NCBI RefSeq assembly: GCF_009826895.1 | Contig: NZ_WUMV01000002.1 | Location: 62,001-126,000, forward strand | Length of the DNA stretch: 64,000 nt | Source: Stappia sediminis | GTDB lineage: Bacteria; Pseudomonadota; Alphaproteobacteria; Rhizobiales; Stappiaceae | Direction: 5' to 3' | Shown: piece by piece, positions 8,280 to 16,870 of the stretch | How the letters are laid out: every line of letters starts with the position of its first letter | Position numbering within the stretch: position 1 is the first letter of the stretch | Translations under genes and position numbers: made by a program | Notes under the pieces: generated by a model | Databases searched by the model: none | The model's input: the letters and a program-made list of their open reading frames with translations, nothing else | Told to the model about the DNA's origin: nothing

Positions 8280-9641
8280 ATGCTCGTTTCGCATACCCGC
8301 ATTCTTGATATTGTCGGTGACATTATCCGCATCAAGGTATCGGCGAGAAGCAAGGGTGATGACAGCCGGCCCTGTCTGGGCGACCTTGCAATGGTCGATA
8401 GCGATGAAGGCTTCCATTCGCTTGCCCAGGTCATCAACATCGACCGGGATTTGATTTCGTTGCAGGTCAACTCCGGCACGAAGGGCTTGCCTAACAATGC
8501 AAGAGTACGATTTCTGGGCGAGCCGATGCGCGTCACCTATTCGGGCAATATCCTCGGCCGGGTGTTCGATGGAGCGGGGAAGCCGATCGACGGTGGGCCG
8601 GACCTTGCCAATGACCCCACCGTGCCTATCGGCGGACCTTCTGCCAACCCGATGAAGCGGGTGCTCGCCTCGCGTATGATCCGTACCGACGTGCCGATGA
8701 TCGACGTTTTCAACTGCCTCGTCGAAAGTCAGAAGATTCCTATCTTTTCCGTCTCCGGCGAACCATATAATCAGTTCCTCGCGAGGATCGGTATTCAGGC
8801 GGATGCGGATGTTGTCGTCTTTGCCGGCCTCGGTCTCATCTTTGACGACTATGCCTTTTTCCGTCGCCGGTTCGAGGATGCCGGTGTCTTTCCCCGCACG
8901 GTCATGTTCGTCAATCAGGCATCCGACCCTGTGGTGGAACGCCTGCTAACGCCCGATCTCGCCCTTGCCGTGGCAGAAAAATTCGCGGTGGAGGAGGGTA
9001 AGCGTGTCCTCGTACTGCTGACGGACATGACCGCTTTCGCCGACGCTTTGAAGGAGGTGTCGATCGCCATGGAGCGGGTGCCGGCCAATCGCGGCTATCC
9101 CGGCGATCTATATTCCCAACTGGCGCGGCGCTATGAAAAGGCTTGCGATTTCAAGGGCTCCGGTTCGGTCACGATTTTGTCCGCGACGACTATGCCCGGA
9201 AATGATCTGACCCATCCGGTTCCCGACAACACGGGCTATATTACAGAAGGGCAGTTTTATCTTCATAGCGGGATGCTGGACCCCTTCGGCTCGCTCTCAC
9301 GGCTGAAGCAGCATGTCATCGGCAAGGTGACACGCGAGGATCACAGCCAGATCATGAACACCATGATCCGCTTTTACTCAGGGGCCCGCGATGCCGCGCA
9401 AAAGCAGGCCATGGCCTTCGAACTTTCAGACTACGACCACCAGCTTTTGAAATTCGGCGATCTGTTCCGCGCCCGGTTCATGGATATCGAAGTGTCGCTG
9501 CCGCTCGAGGCCGCGCTGGACCTTGCCTGGAAAACGCTCGGCGAATGCTTCCGCCCTGAGCAGCTTTTGATGAAGCAGGTCTTGGTCGACAAATACTATC
9601 CCGCTGACGCCCAGGCCACGGCTGATAGCGAGGCGGCCTGA
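8280..9641 (+). CDS. atpB: V/A-type ATP synthase subunit B
   Basis: 453-residue regulatory, non-catalytic nucleotide-site subunit of the soluble V1 head. It carries the N-terminal beta-barrel (ILDIVGDIIRIKV), the GRVFDGAGKPIDGGP turn shared by rotary ATPases, FSVSGEPYNQFLARI where the catalytic subunit would have a P-loop, and the C-terminal LSDYDHQLLKFGDLFRARF region typical of subunit B. GGGAG lies six bases before the ATG at 8280; a GTG one codon upstream is the only nearby alternative. Subunit D starts in its stop codon. B is usually downstream of A; here it leads the operon. Confidence 0.92.
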   Translation: MLVSHTRILDIVGDIIRIKVSARSKGDDSRPCLGDLAMVDSDEGFHSLAQVINIDRDLISLQVNSGTKGLPNNARVRFLGEPMRVTYSGNILGRVFDGAGKPIDGGPDLANDPTVPIGGPSANPMKRVLASRMIRTDVPMIDVFNCLVESQKIPIFSVSGEPYNQFLARIGIQADADVVVFAGLGLIFDDYAFFRRRFEDAGVFPRTVMFVNQASDPVVERLLTPDLALAVAEKFAVEEGKRVLVLLTDMTAFADALKEVSIAMERVPANRGYPGDLYSQLARRYEKACDFKGSGSVTILSATTMPGNDLTHPVPDNTGYITEGQFYLHSGMLDPFGSLSRLKQHVIGKVTREDHSQIMNTMIRFYSGARDAAQKQAMAFELSDYDHQLLKFGDLFRARFMDIEVSLPLEAALDLAWKTLGECFRPEQLLMKQVLVDKYYPADAQATADSEAA

Positions 9642-10264
9642 TGGCAAAGCCCGCCCTCAACAAATCGACCCTCCAGCGCGAAACGCGCCAGCTTGCCGAG
9701 TATCGGCGATTCCTGCCGTCGTTGGAACTGAAGCGGCTGCAAATCATGGCTGAGCGGGCGAGGGCGCGTCAGGACCTTGCCCGCATGGAAAAGGAGTTTC
9801 ACGGCCGTTTCCACGAGATTGCCGATCACATACCGATGCTTGCAAACGACATGGTACCGCTGGAAGGCCTCGTGAAGCTGAAAGCGGTGGAAGTCGGCGA
9901 CCAAAATCTCTCAGGAACCATCCTGCCCAAGCTTGGCGATGTGGAGATTGAGATTGAGCCTTATTCCCTCCTCGGCCGGCCGCATTGGGTCGACCCTGTG
10001 GTCGAGGCGCTGCGCGATCTCATCCGGGAAAGCTTGGAGCTCGATGTTATGCGTGAGCGTCTCAAGCGGCTGGCGGAGGCTGAAATCGTGATTTCGCGCC
10101 GGGTGAACCTCTTCGAGAAAGTGCTGATCCCTCAGGCACAGGAGACGATCCGCCGAGTGAAGATGGCACTCGCCGATGCCGAACGCGATGCAGTGATCCG
10201 TGCCAAAATATCCAAACGCAAGACGGCTGCCCGCGCTGCCGTGGGTGGAGTGGCCGAGATATGA
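9641..10264 (+). CDS. atpD: V/A-type ATP synthase subunit D
   Basis: 207-residue central-shaft subunit. The start NKSTLQRETRQLAEYRRFLPSLELKR matches the family's N-terminal helix, which normally reads PTK..L..L...L..A..G..LLK. A second long helix at the C-terminus (LFEKVLIPQAQETIRRVKMALADAERDA) completes the antiparallel coiled coil that turns inside the A3B3 ring. Overlaps B by one base and subunit I by four bases (ATGA), so the three are translated together. Length is normal for the family. Confidence 0.88.
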   Translation: MAKPALNKSTLQRETRQLAEYRRFLPSLELKRLQIMAERARARQDLARMEKEFHGRFHEIADHIPMLANDMVPLEGLVKLKAVEVGDQNLSGTILPKLGDVEIEIEPYSLLGRPHWVDPVVEALRDLIRESLELDVMRERLKRLAEAEIVISRRVNLFEKVLIPQAQETIRRVKMALADAERDAVIRAKISKRKTAARAAVGGVAEI

Positions 10265-12057
10265 CGATCGTGCCGCTGAAAAAGGTGAGCATTGTCAGTG
10301 TTCTGGATGACAAGGAACGCCTGCTGGAGGCAGTGCAGGCTTTCGGCGCCATGCACCTGATCCCGCTTCGGCCCGCGCAAAAGGAACTGGAAGCGGTGCC
10401 GAGCGGTACAGGGCGCGACGCGGTCAACGCACTGCGATGGCTGATGGATTGCCCGGCGCCGCGCCGTCCAGTTACGGAGAAGGACGGCTTCGATGTCGAT
10501 GAGGTGACGGCCGACGCGACCGTCAATCGGCAGGCCTTGCTTGATGCGGAAGACCGGCGCGCGGCGCTCATGAAGCGCATCAAGGATGTCAGGCCTTGGG
10601 GTGAGTTCTCTTTTGCCGGGCTGGAGGAGGTGGGCGGTTATCGTTTCTGGTTTTACGTTGTACCGCACAACAAACTCGCCGCGGTCGATCCGGCCGGTAA
10701 GATCCTTGAAGTCGTTCACCGCGACCGCCGCAATGCCTATTTCGTTTTGCTTTCTCCAGAAGAACCGCCAGCAGATGCCATGCCGGTGCAGCGCGTTCAT
10801 GTCGGCGAACATTCCTTGTCGGAACTTGAGCGTCAGCTTGAAGCGGTGGAGATCCTCCTCGAAGACATCTGGGCGGAGCGGCGGGCGCTCACCAAGTGGC
10901 GGGTCCTGATGGCCGGTCATCTGGCTGAGGCTCAGGACCGCTCGGCGCGAAGGCGTGCAGCACTTGAAACCGCGGACGAGGGTCGCGTCTTCGCCATGCA
11001 GGGCTGGATCGCGGTGGACCGCGTTTCAGAGGTTGAAAAGCTCGCAGCAGAGTTCGGAGGCGCTGTCATTGTGGAGGGAGCGAGCGAGAAAGACGATGTG
11101 CCGACCTTGCTTTTGAACAGGCCCGAGCTTTCGGGCGGTGAGCTGCTGGTCGAGTTTTATCAAACGCCTTCTTATCGCGGATGGGATCCATCGGCCATCG
11201 TCTATGTCTCGTTCATCCTCTTCTTCGGCATGATCATGACGGATGCCGGTTACGGTCTTTTGTTGCTCGGCGTCCTTTATTTCTTCCGCGAACGCTTCGA
11301 GGGATCCGCAAACGGCCGCCGCATGCTCGTCATGGGCTATTGGCTGATGGTTTCCACTGCCTTCTTTGGGGTTCTCACAGGTAGTTACTTCGGACTTACG
11401 CCGCCGGAAAGCAGCTTTCTCGGCCGTATCAAGGTCATGGATTTGAAAAACGTCGATGCGATGATGCGGCTAACCCTGACCATCGGCGTCGTTCACATCG
11501 TGCTCGCCAATCTCATGAACAGCCGCCACGCAAATTCGACAAGCGGACGATTGCAGCCGATTGGGTGGTGCCTTGTGGCCATCGGCGGCCTGACCGCGTT
11601 TCTGGGCAGCACATACCAGATCTTGCAAATGGGAGGGTTGATCCTGGCTGCCGCGGGCATCCTTGTTGTTGGTATCTACGGGAGCGACAGGAAGGTTACG
11701 TCGCCGAAGACTGCGCTCCTTCGCATTTTCGATGGCCTGGGAGCTGCCTTCCGCCTCACCAACATGTTCAGCGACGTGCTCAGCTACATGCGTCTTTTCG
11801 CGCTCGGCCTTGCCGCCGCATCGCTTGCGGAGACTATCAATACGCTTTCGGGCCAGCTGGTTCACGCTGCGCCCGGCATCGGCATGTTGATAGCCTTCGC
11901 CGTGCTGGTCATCGGCCATGGCATCAACATCGGGCTCGGGCTCATCGCCGGCGTAGTGCATGGGCTCCGGCTGAATGTCATCGAGTTTTTCAATTGGGGT
12001 CTGAAGGACGAGGGAAAAGCATTTCGTCCCTTCAGGAAGCAGGAGATAGGCCAATGA
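10261..12057 (+). CDS. atpI: V/A-type ATP synthase subunit I (a subunit)
   Basis: 598-residue stator and ion-channel subunit, equivalent to eukaryotic V-ATPase subunit a. The N-terminal half (about 1-300) is soluble and helical and carries TIVPLKKVSIVSVLDDKERLLEAVQAFG at its start. The C-terminal half has several membrane helices beginning near FILFFGMIMTDAGYGLLLLG. The essential arginine facing the rotor is Arg511 within SYMRLFALGL, the counterpart of the LRLWAL motif of other subunits a. The gene overlaps D at its start and the proteolipid gene at its stop. This bacterial form is shorter than many 640-660-residue homologues but looks complete. Confidence 0.9.
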   Translation: MTIVPLKKVSIVSVLDDKERLLEAVQAFGAMHLIPLRPAQKELEAVPSGTGRDAVNALRWLMDCPAPRRPVTEKDGFDVDEVTADATVNRQALLDAEDRRAALMKRIKDVRPWGEFSFAGLEEVGGYRFWFYVVPHNKLAAVDPAGKILEVVHRDRRNAYFVLLSPEEPPADAMPVQRVHVGEHSLSELERQLEAVEILLEDIWAERRALTKWRVLMAGHLAEAQDRSARRRAALETADEGRVFAMQGWIAVDRVSEVEKLAAEFGGAVIVEGASEKDDVPTLLLNRPELSGGELLVEFYQTPSYRGWDPSAIVYVSFILFFGMIMTDAGYGLLLLGVLYFFRERFEGSANGRRMLVMGYWLMVSTAFFGVLTGSYFGLTPPESSFLGRIKVMDLKNVDAMMRLTLTIGVVHIVLANLMNSRHANSTSGRLQPIGWCLVAIGGLTAFLGSTYQILQMGGLILAAAGILVVGIYGSDRKVTSPKTALLRIFDGLGAAFRLTNMFSDVLSYMRLFALGLAAASLAETINTLSGQLVHAAPGIGMLIAFAVLVIGHGINIGLGLIAGVVHGLRLNVIEFFNWGLKDEGKAFRPFRKQEIGQ

Positions 12058-12503
12058 ATGAGTTCGTGATGGCCCTCGGCTGGCTTGGCCTCTATGCGCC
12101 CGTAGCGCTGGGCGCGATCGGTAGCTGCATGGGCTGTGGTATCGGCGGAAGTGCCGCGATTGGCGCCATGCTCGATACAGAAAGCGGCCATGGCCGTTTC
12201 ATCGGCGTGTCTTTGATGCCTTCTTCGCAGGTTATCTACGGCATCGTGATCATGTTCTCCCTCCAGCGTGACCCGATGACAGCAGAGGCCGCAGGTGCGA
12301 TTTTCGGCATTGGCCTTTTGGCCGGCTTTGCCATGCTCTATGCCGGCATCCGACAGGGCGAGGCGATCGCCTCGGCGATCAATGCTTCGAAGGCGAAGCC
12401 GGAAATCTTTGGCATTTCGCTGGCACCTGCCGCAGTCCTTGAAGGTTTCGCCGTCTTTGCGCTGGTCTTTGCGCTGGTGCTGAGCGGTTCAATTCCCGCC
12501 TGA
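12054..12503 (+). CDS. atpK: V/A-type ATP synthase subunit K (c-ring proteolipid)
   Basis: 149-residue double-hairpin proteolipid with four membrane helices. The first hairpin has glycine-rich MGCGIGGSAAIGAML and then MPSSQVIYGIVIMF. The second has GAIFGIGLLAGFAMLYAGI and APAAVLEGFAVFALVF, where Glu130 is the single ion-carrying carboxylate. Gln59 sits where sodium-binding V-type rings have the TQ pair. The ATG overlaps the stop of subunit I (ATGA). One carboxylate per four helices is the V-type stoichiometry, which favours proton or sodium pumping over ATP synthesis. Ion choice cannot be settled by eye. Confidence 0.9.
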   Translation: MNEFVMALGWLGLYAPVALGAIGSCMGCGIGGSAAIGAMLDTESGHGRFIGVSLMPSSQVIYGIVIMFSLQRDPMTAEAAGAIFGIGLLAGFAMLYAGIRQGEAIASAINASKAKPEIFGISLAPAAVLEGFAVFALVFALVLSGSIPA

Positions 12504-12520
12504 CCGGATGGAGGCGCGAC

Positions 12521-13216
12521 ATGGCCAAAACTCCAGAAATCAATGGTGCGCATACGGGTGCGGGTGTCCAGGCCCTGATCGAGCGACTGAAGACCGAAGG
12601 TATTGCGGCGGGCCAGGACGAAGCAGATCGTATCCTCACCGCCGCCAGAGCCAAGGCCGACAAGCTCGTTGCGGATGCCGAGGCTAAAGCCAAGGAAATC
12701 GTCGACAAGGCCAAGAGCGAGGCCGCTGCTGAAACAGCGGCTGCGAACGACGCGCTCAAGATTGCTGCGCGCGATCTGGTCCTTCGACTTCGCAACGAAC
12801 TCGGCAACCGTATCGGTGAGGAAACGAGGCGGCTTTTGGGTGACGCCTTCACGGATGAGGAATTTTTGAAGAACTTGATCCTCGCCATTGCGGGCAAGGC
12901 GAAGAAGGATGCGGGCATCACGGCGAAAGACGCGATGGAGATCGTCCTTCCCTCCAGGATCGTCACCTTCGATGAGCTTAAGAAATCGCCCGAAGCGGCG
13001 GAGGAGGGGACGTTGACGCATTTTGTCGTCACAGTTGCAGCCGATGTGCTGCGCAAAGGGGTATCTTTTAATTCCGCGCCGGGTTTTGAGGGGATCAAGA
13101 TCAGGCTCGTGGATCGCGATCTTTCTATCGATCTCACCGAAGAAGCGATCGCCGCCCTCCTGACCCAGCATCTTCAGCCCCGGTTCCGTGCGCTGATGGA
13201 AGGGGTGGTGCGTTGA
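12521..13216 (+). CDS. atpE: V/A-type ATP synthase subunit E
   Basis: 231-residue peripheral-stalk subunit. The first 110 residues or so are an Ala/Lys/Glu-rich coiled coil (DEADRILTAARAKADKLVADAEAKAKEIV), as in all subunits E, followed by a mixed alpha/beta C-terminal head that binds the top of V1. GGAGGCG precedes the ATG, 17 bases after the proteolipid stop. In the Bacteroidetes/Chlamydia-type operon E comes first; here it follows K. No separate subunit G/H gene, which normally pairs with E, is present in the operon. Confidence 0.8.
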   Translation: MAKTPEINGAHTGAGVQALIERLKTEGIAAGQDEADRILTAARAKADKLVADAEAKAKEIVDKAKSEAAAETAAANDALKIAARDLVLRLRNELGNRIGEETRRLLGDAFTDEEFLKNLILAIAGKAKKDAGITAKDAMEIVLPSRIVTFDELKKSPEAAEEGTLTHFVVTVAADVLRKGVSFNSAPGFEGIKIRLVDRDLSIDLTEEAIAALLTQHLQPRFRALMEGVVR

Positions 13217-13219
13217 GCA

Positions 13220-13933
13220 ATGAATAGTCGACTTCAATACATAACGTTGATCACCAGCCTTCCGCATATCGGTCGGATTTTCACTGAGCATGGGACGGGA
13301 ATTTCGCGCTACCGGCTGGAAGAGCGTTTGAAGATGCTGGAGCCGGAGCACTCGAGATTGCTCGAACGCATCGTTTCCGTCACTGCCTGGTCGTCCGTTT
13401 CGAAAATCGAAACGGACGCTGAAATTATCGGTCTTGCCAGCGCCGTTATCCAGGAGTTGACCTGCTACCCTGATTTGCAGGAACTCGTGCTTTTGCGCAT
13501 GGAGACACGCACCCTAATCGCGGCACTGCGCCGTCGGCGCGAAGGAGCGAACGATGCAGGAGATGTCACGTCCTGGGGCTTCGGACGCTGGTGCAGGACG
13601 ATCCGGGAGAACTGGAACGACCCTGCCTTCGGCCTGTCGCATATCGTTCCCTGGGCGAGCGAGGCCGATCGTCTGATGAAGGGTGGCGATCATGTCTCCT
13701 TCGAGCGGTTGGTGCTGACGGAGGTTTTTCGTCAGATCGGGCGCCATTCGGCCAGCCATGAGTTCGATTTCACGGCGGTCGTCGCATATGTGCTTCGCTG
13801 GATTATCGTCGAACGTTGGAGCATTTACAGCACTGTAAAGGCGAGCGAGCGGCTGCGCGGTCTTCTTGCTGAGGCATTGAAGAGCGCCCCGTCGCCGTTT
13901 TCAGCGGTACCTGAGACAGAAATAGCCGTTTAG
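13220..13933 (+). CDS. DUF2764-like V-ATPase operon protein, probable subunit C/d equivalent
   Basis: 237-residue soluble protein encoded between subunits E and A. The start QYITLITSLPHIGRIF, with an aromatic-rich beta strand then SLP, resembles DUF2764 proteins, which occupy the same E-(this)-A position in Chlamydia, Treponema and Bacteroidetes operons. The rest is helical with many Trp/Arg residues (VVAYVLRWIIVERWSIYS). By position it would replace subunit C/d, the socket joining the rotor shaft to the c ring; this is inference from synteny, and sequence similarity to true subunit C is not visible. It starts three bases after the subunit E stop with only a weak ribosome site, so it is probably coupled. 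Confidence 0.65.
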   Translation: MNSRLQYITLITSLPHIGRIFTEHGTGISRYRLEERLKMLEPEHSRLLERIVSVTAWSSVSKIETDAEIIGLASAVIQELTCYPDLQELVLLRMETRTLIAALRRRREGANDAGDVTSWGFGRWCRTIRENWNDPAFGLSHIVPWASEADRLMKGGDHVSFERLVLTEVFRQIGRHSASHEFDFTAVVAYVLRWIIVERWSIYSTVKASERLRGLLAEALKSAPSPFSAVPETEIAV

Positions 13934-13947
13934 CGGGAGGCTAATCC

Positions 13948-15792
13948 ATGACGAGCCCGTCCAATCTGCCGGAACCGTCTGCCGAAATCGCTGCGGTGCA
14001 GGACGATTTGGTGACGATACGCCCGACCGGGTCACGGCCACTCATCAAGAACGAGGTGGTCTACATCATCCCGCATGGGCCGGAACGTGGCGGAGAGCGC
14101 AGGGAGTACCTGAAGGCGGAGGTGCTGCGAGTGCGCGGCGATTCCGCCGAGGCTCAGGTTTTCGAAAGCACGGGCGGTGTCAGGGTCGGCGACAAGGTGA
14201 TCCAGACCGGCGAAATGCTCTCGGTAGCTCTCGGTCCAGGTCTTCTCGCCGGCGTTTTCGACGGGCTGCAGAATCCGCTTGGCGAAATCGCTTCGCAATT
14301 CGGCTTTTTCCTGCCGCGCGGTGTTTTGGTCAACCCGCTCGATCAAACGCGAAAATGGGCTTTCACGCCAAAACTCAAGGCAGGTGATACGGTGCGTGCG
14401 GGAGCGACCCTCGGTACCGTTCCCGAAGGTCGCTTCGAGCATCGCATCATGGCGCCCTTCAACCTTCAGGGCGAATGGACGGTGGATCGAATTCGCGAGG
14501 GCACGTTCACCATTGAGGATGTCGTTGCGACGATTTCGAACAAGAAGGAACAGCAAAAAGATCTGACCCTTATACAGCACTGGCCCGTCAGAAAGCCTAT
14601 TCCCTCGGCTTTGGCCCCACTCGGCGAGGCTGAGCGGCTTTACCCCACCGAGCCCCTGATAACGACGATCCGACTGATCGATACCTTCTTTCCGATAGCA
14701 CGCGGTGGCATGGGCTGTATTCCCGGTCCCTTCGGTGCCGGCAAGACAGTGCTGCAGTCCCTGATCTCCCGCTTTTCCGCCGTCGATATCGTGATCGTCG
14801 TAGCTTGCGGCGAGCGTGCGGGCGAAGTCGTGGAAACGATCACGGAATTTCCCAGCCAGCCGGACCCTTCCGGAGACGGCACGCTGATGGATCGCACAGT
14901 CATCATCTGCAACACTTCGTCGATGCCGGTCGCTGCCCGCGAAGCCTCTATCTACACAGGCATAACGCTCGGCGAATATTACCGGCAGATGGGCTACGAC
15001 GTGCTTCTGATTGCCGATTCCACGTCGCGCTGGGCGCAGGCAATGCGTGAAACCTCAGGAAGGCTTGAAGAAATTCCGGGCGAGGAAGCATTTCCCGCTT
15101 ATCTCGATTCTTCCATCAAGGGGATTTACGAGCGTGCCGGCGTTTTCCGTATTGGCGACGGGTCGCTCGGCTCGCTGACCATGATAGGTACGGTTTCGCC
15201 TGCCGGGGGCAATTTCGAGGAGCCGGTCACGCAGGCGACCCTCGCCACTGTGAAGACTTTTCTCGGCCTTTCCTATGACCGCGCTTACAAGCGCTTTTAT
15301 CCCGCTGTAGACCCATTGCTCTCCTGGTCGCGCTACCATACCCAGCTTGCCGACTGGTACAAAAAACACATCGACGGGGAATGGGTGGGCCGTGTCGAGG
15401 AGATGGTTGAGCTCCTGCGTAGAGGCGATGAAATAACGAGAATGATGCAGGTGACCGGTGAAGAAGGCGTTTCGATCGACGATTTCGTCACGCAGCAAAA
15501 AGCACTTTTCCTGGATATGGTCTACCTGCAGCAGGACGCTTTCGACGATGTCGACGTTTCCGCCCCGCTTGACCGGCAGCGGGAAACCTTCGACATCGTA
15601 ACTCGCGTTGCCAAGCGGGATTTTGATTTCGATGACAAGCCGCAAGCCCGCGACTTCTTCACAAAGCTCACCGGAATATTCAAAAACCTCAACTATGCGC
15701 CCCAAGGTTCGCAGCAGCGCGAGGAACTGAAGAAGCAGGTAACGGACCTCGTCATGTCGGCGCCGCATCGATACGCGCAGGCCGCGGAATAG
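13948..15792 (+). CDS. atpA: V/A-type ATP synthase catalytic subunit A
   Basis: 614-residue catalytic subunit. Walker A GPFGAGKT is at residues 260-267, within GGMGCIPGPFGAGKTVLQ. The GER motif (ACGERAGEVVE) supplies the catalytic glutamate, and SRWAQAMRETSGRLEEIPGEEAFPAYLDS is the hallmark of the A subunit. The non-homologous insertion that distinguishes A from F-type beta is present around residues 130-220. GGGAGG precedes the ATG. Length is near the 580-600 norm. It closes the operon, and its 3' end overlaps the convergent tautomerase gene by 41 bases. Confidence 0.95.
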   Translation: MTSPSNLPEPSAEIAAVQDDLVTIRPTGSRPLIKNEVVYIIPHGPERGGERREYLKAEVLRVRGDSAEAQVFESTGGVRVGDKVIQTGEMLSVALGPGLLAGVFDGLQNPLGEIASQFGFFLPRGVLVNPLDQTRKWAFTPKLKAGDTVRAGATLGTVPEGRFEHRIMAPFNLQGEWTVDRIREGTFTIEDVVATISNKKEQQKDLTLIQHWPVRKPIPSALAPLGEAERLYPTEPLITTIRLIDTFFPIARGGMGCIPGPFGAGKTVLQSLISRFSAVDIVIVVACGERAGEVVETITEFPSQPDPSGDGTLMDRTVIICNTSSMPVAAREASIYTGITLGEYYRQMGYDVLLIADSTSRWAQAMRETSGRLEEIPGEEAFPAYLDSSIKGIYERAGVFRIGDGSLGSLTMIGTVSPAGGNFEEPVTQATLATVKTFLGLSYDRAYKRFYPAVDPLLSWSRYHTQLADWYKKHIDGEWVGRVEEMVELLRRGDEITRMMQVTGEEGVSIDDFVTQQKALFLDMVYLQQDAFDDVDVSAPLDRQRETFDIVTRVAKRDFDFDDKPQARDFFTKLTGIFKNLNYAPQGSQQREELKKQVTDLVMSAPHRYAQAAE

Positions 15793-16870
15793 TGTTGGAT
15801 CTGAGCGGGGCGGGGTAGACGAGGCCATCCATCAATTTTCGTGCGGTTCGCATTGTTCCCGCACTCGTTACATTGCCCGCTTCATTCCGTTCGATCACCA
15901 CTTCGGCGGCCCCTGTCGGGTGCTCGATCAGGCAGCGGCCGTCTTTGGGAAACGAAGCCAAGGCAGCGGCCGGGCTGCCGGGCAGGGTGCAGGCGGTGGC
16001 GACGCTGACGGCTGCGAACACGCCGATGGTCGCGTGGCAGCGGTGTGGAATGAAGCTGCGGGTGGAAATCATTCCGCCGTTTTGCGGCGGCGAGACGAGC
16101 GTCATCTTCGGCACGCTTTTCTCGCTGACGTCACCGAGCGACATCATTGGCCCGGCCTTGAGGCGGATCGCCTCGATCCTGGCTTTGAGTTCGACATCGG
16201 CATCGAGTGTATCGCGCGTTTCCTGTCCTCTCACGCCGAAGTCGGCCGCGCGCATCACCACGCATGGCATGCCGTTATCGATAAGTGTCGCCTCGATCCC
16301 GTTGATCGTATCGGTTTCGTTTCCGGTCGGTAGCAGCGCGCCGCACATGCTGCCCGCGATATTCGCAAACATCAGCGGAACGGCCGCATGTGTGCCGGGC
16401 ACGCCGTCGATCGCCGCCGCGCCACGATAGTCCACCTTGCCGCCCGGCGTGGAAATCCGTGCGGTCGCAATTTCACCCGTGTTCAGCATATTGATGCGCA
16501 CCGGCGTTTCATCGCCCGTTACCTGGATAAGCCCGCGCTCGATCGCGACGGGCCCGACCCCGGCAAGAATATTCCCGCAGGCTTGCGCATCCGACACGAG
16601 CGCCTGATCGACGAAGACCTGCAAGAAGAGATAGTCGACATCCGCATCCTCACGCGAGGAGGGAGCAAGGATGGCGACCTTCGAGGTGAGCGGGTCTGCA
16701 CCGCCTATCCCGTCAATCTGCCGCGGGTCGGGGGAACCCATGATGCGCAAGAGCAGATTGTCCCGTTCATCGGCATCGTCGGGGAGGTCGGATGCGAGGA
16801 AATAGGCCCCCTTCGATGTTCCTCCGCGCATCCAGAGGCAGGGAAGGCCGTCCACCTCGGGGTCAGACAT
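15752..16870 (-). CDS. galD: PrpF-family isomerase, probable 4-oxalomesaconate tautomerase
   Basis: 372-residue PrpF/diaminopimelate-epimerase-fold protein. The opening [16 protein letters not shown] and the ACGN motif ([15 protein letters not shown]), with its putative catalytic Cys, are diagnostic of PrpF enzymes. The middle [19 protein letters not shown] resembles GalD, which interconverts keto and enol forms of oxalomesaconate in gallate catabolism. Placement with an aldolase of the GalC/LigK family and a PIG-L hydratase supports that role over 2-methylaconitate isomerisation. It is the last gene of the minus-strand unit; its start overlaps the aldolase stop by 8 bases. Confidence 0.8.
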   Translation of the reverse strand: MSDPEVDGLPCLWMRGGTSKGAYFLASDLPDDADERDNLLLRIMGSPDPRQIDGIGGADPLTSKVAILAPSSREDADVDYLFLQVFVDQALVSDAQACGNILAGVGPVAIERGLIQVTGDETPVRINMLNTGEIATARISTPGGKVDYRGAAAIDGVPGTHAAVPLMFANIAGSMCGALLPTGNETDTINGIEATLIDNGMPCVVMRAADFGVRGQETRDTLDADVELKARIEAIRLKAGPMMSLGDVSEKSVPKMTLVSPPQNGGMISTRSFIPHRCHATIGVFAAVSVATACTLPGSPAAALASFPKDGRCLIEHPTGAAEVVIERNEAGNVTSAGTMRTARKLMDGLVYPAPLRSNTIPRPARIDAAPT

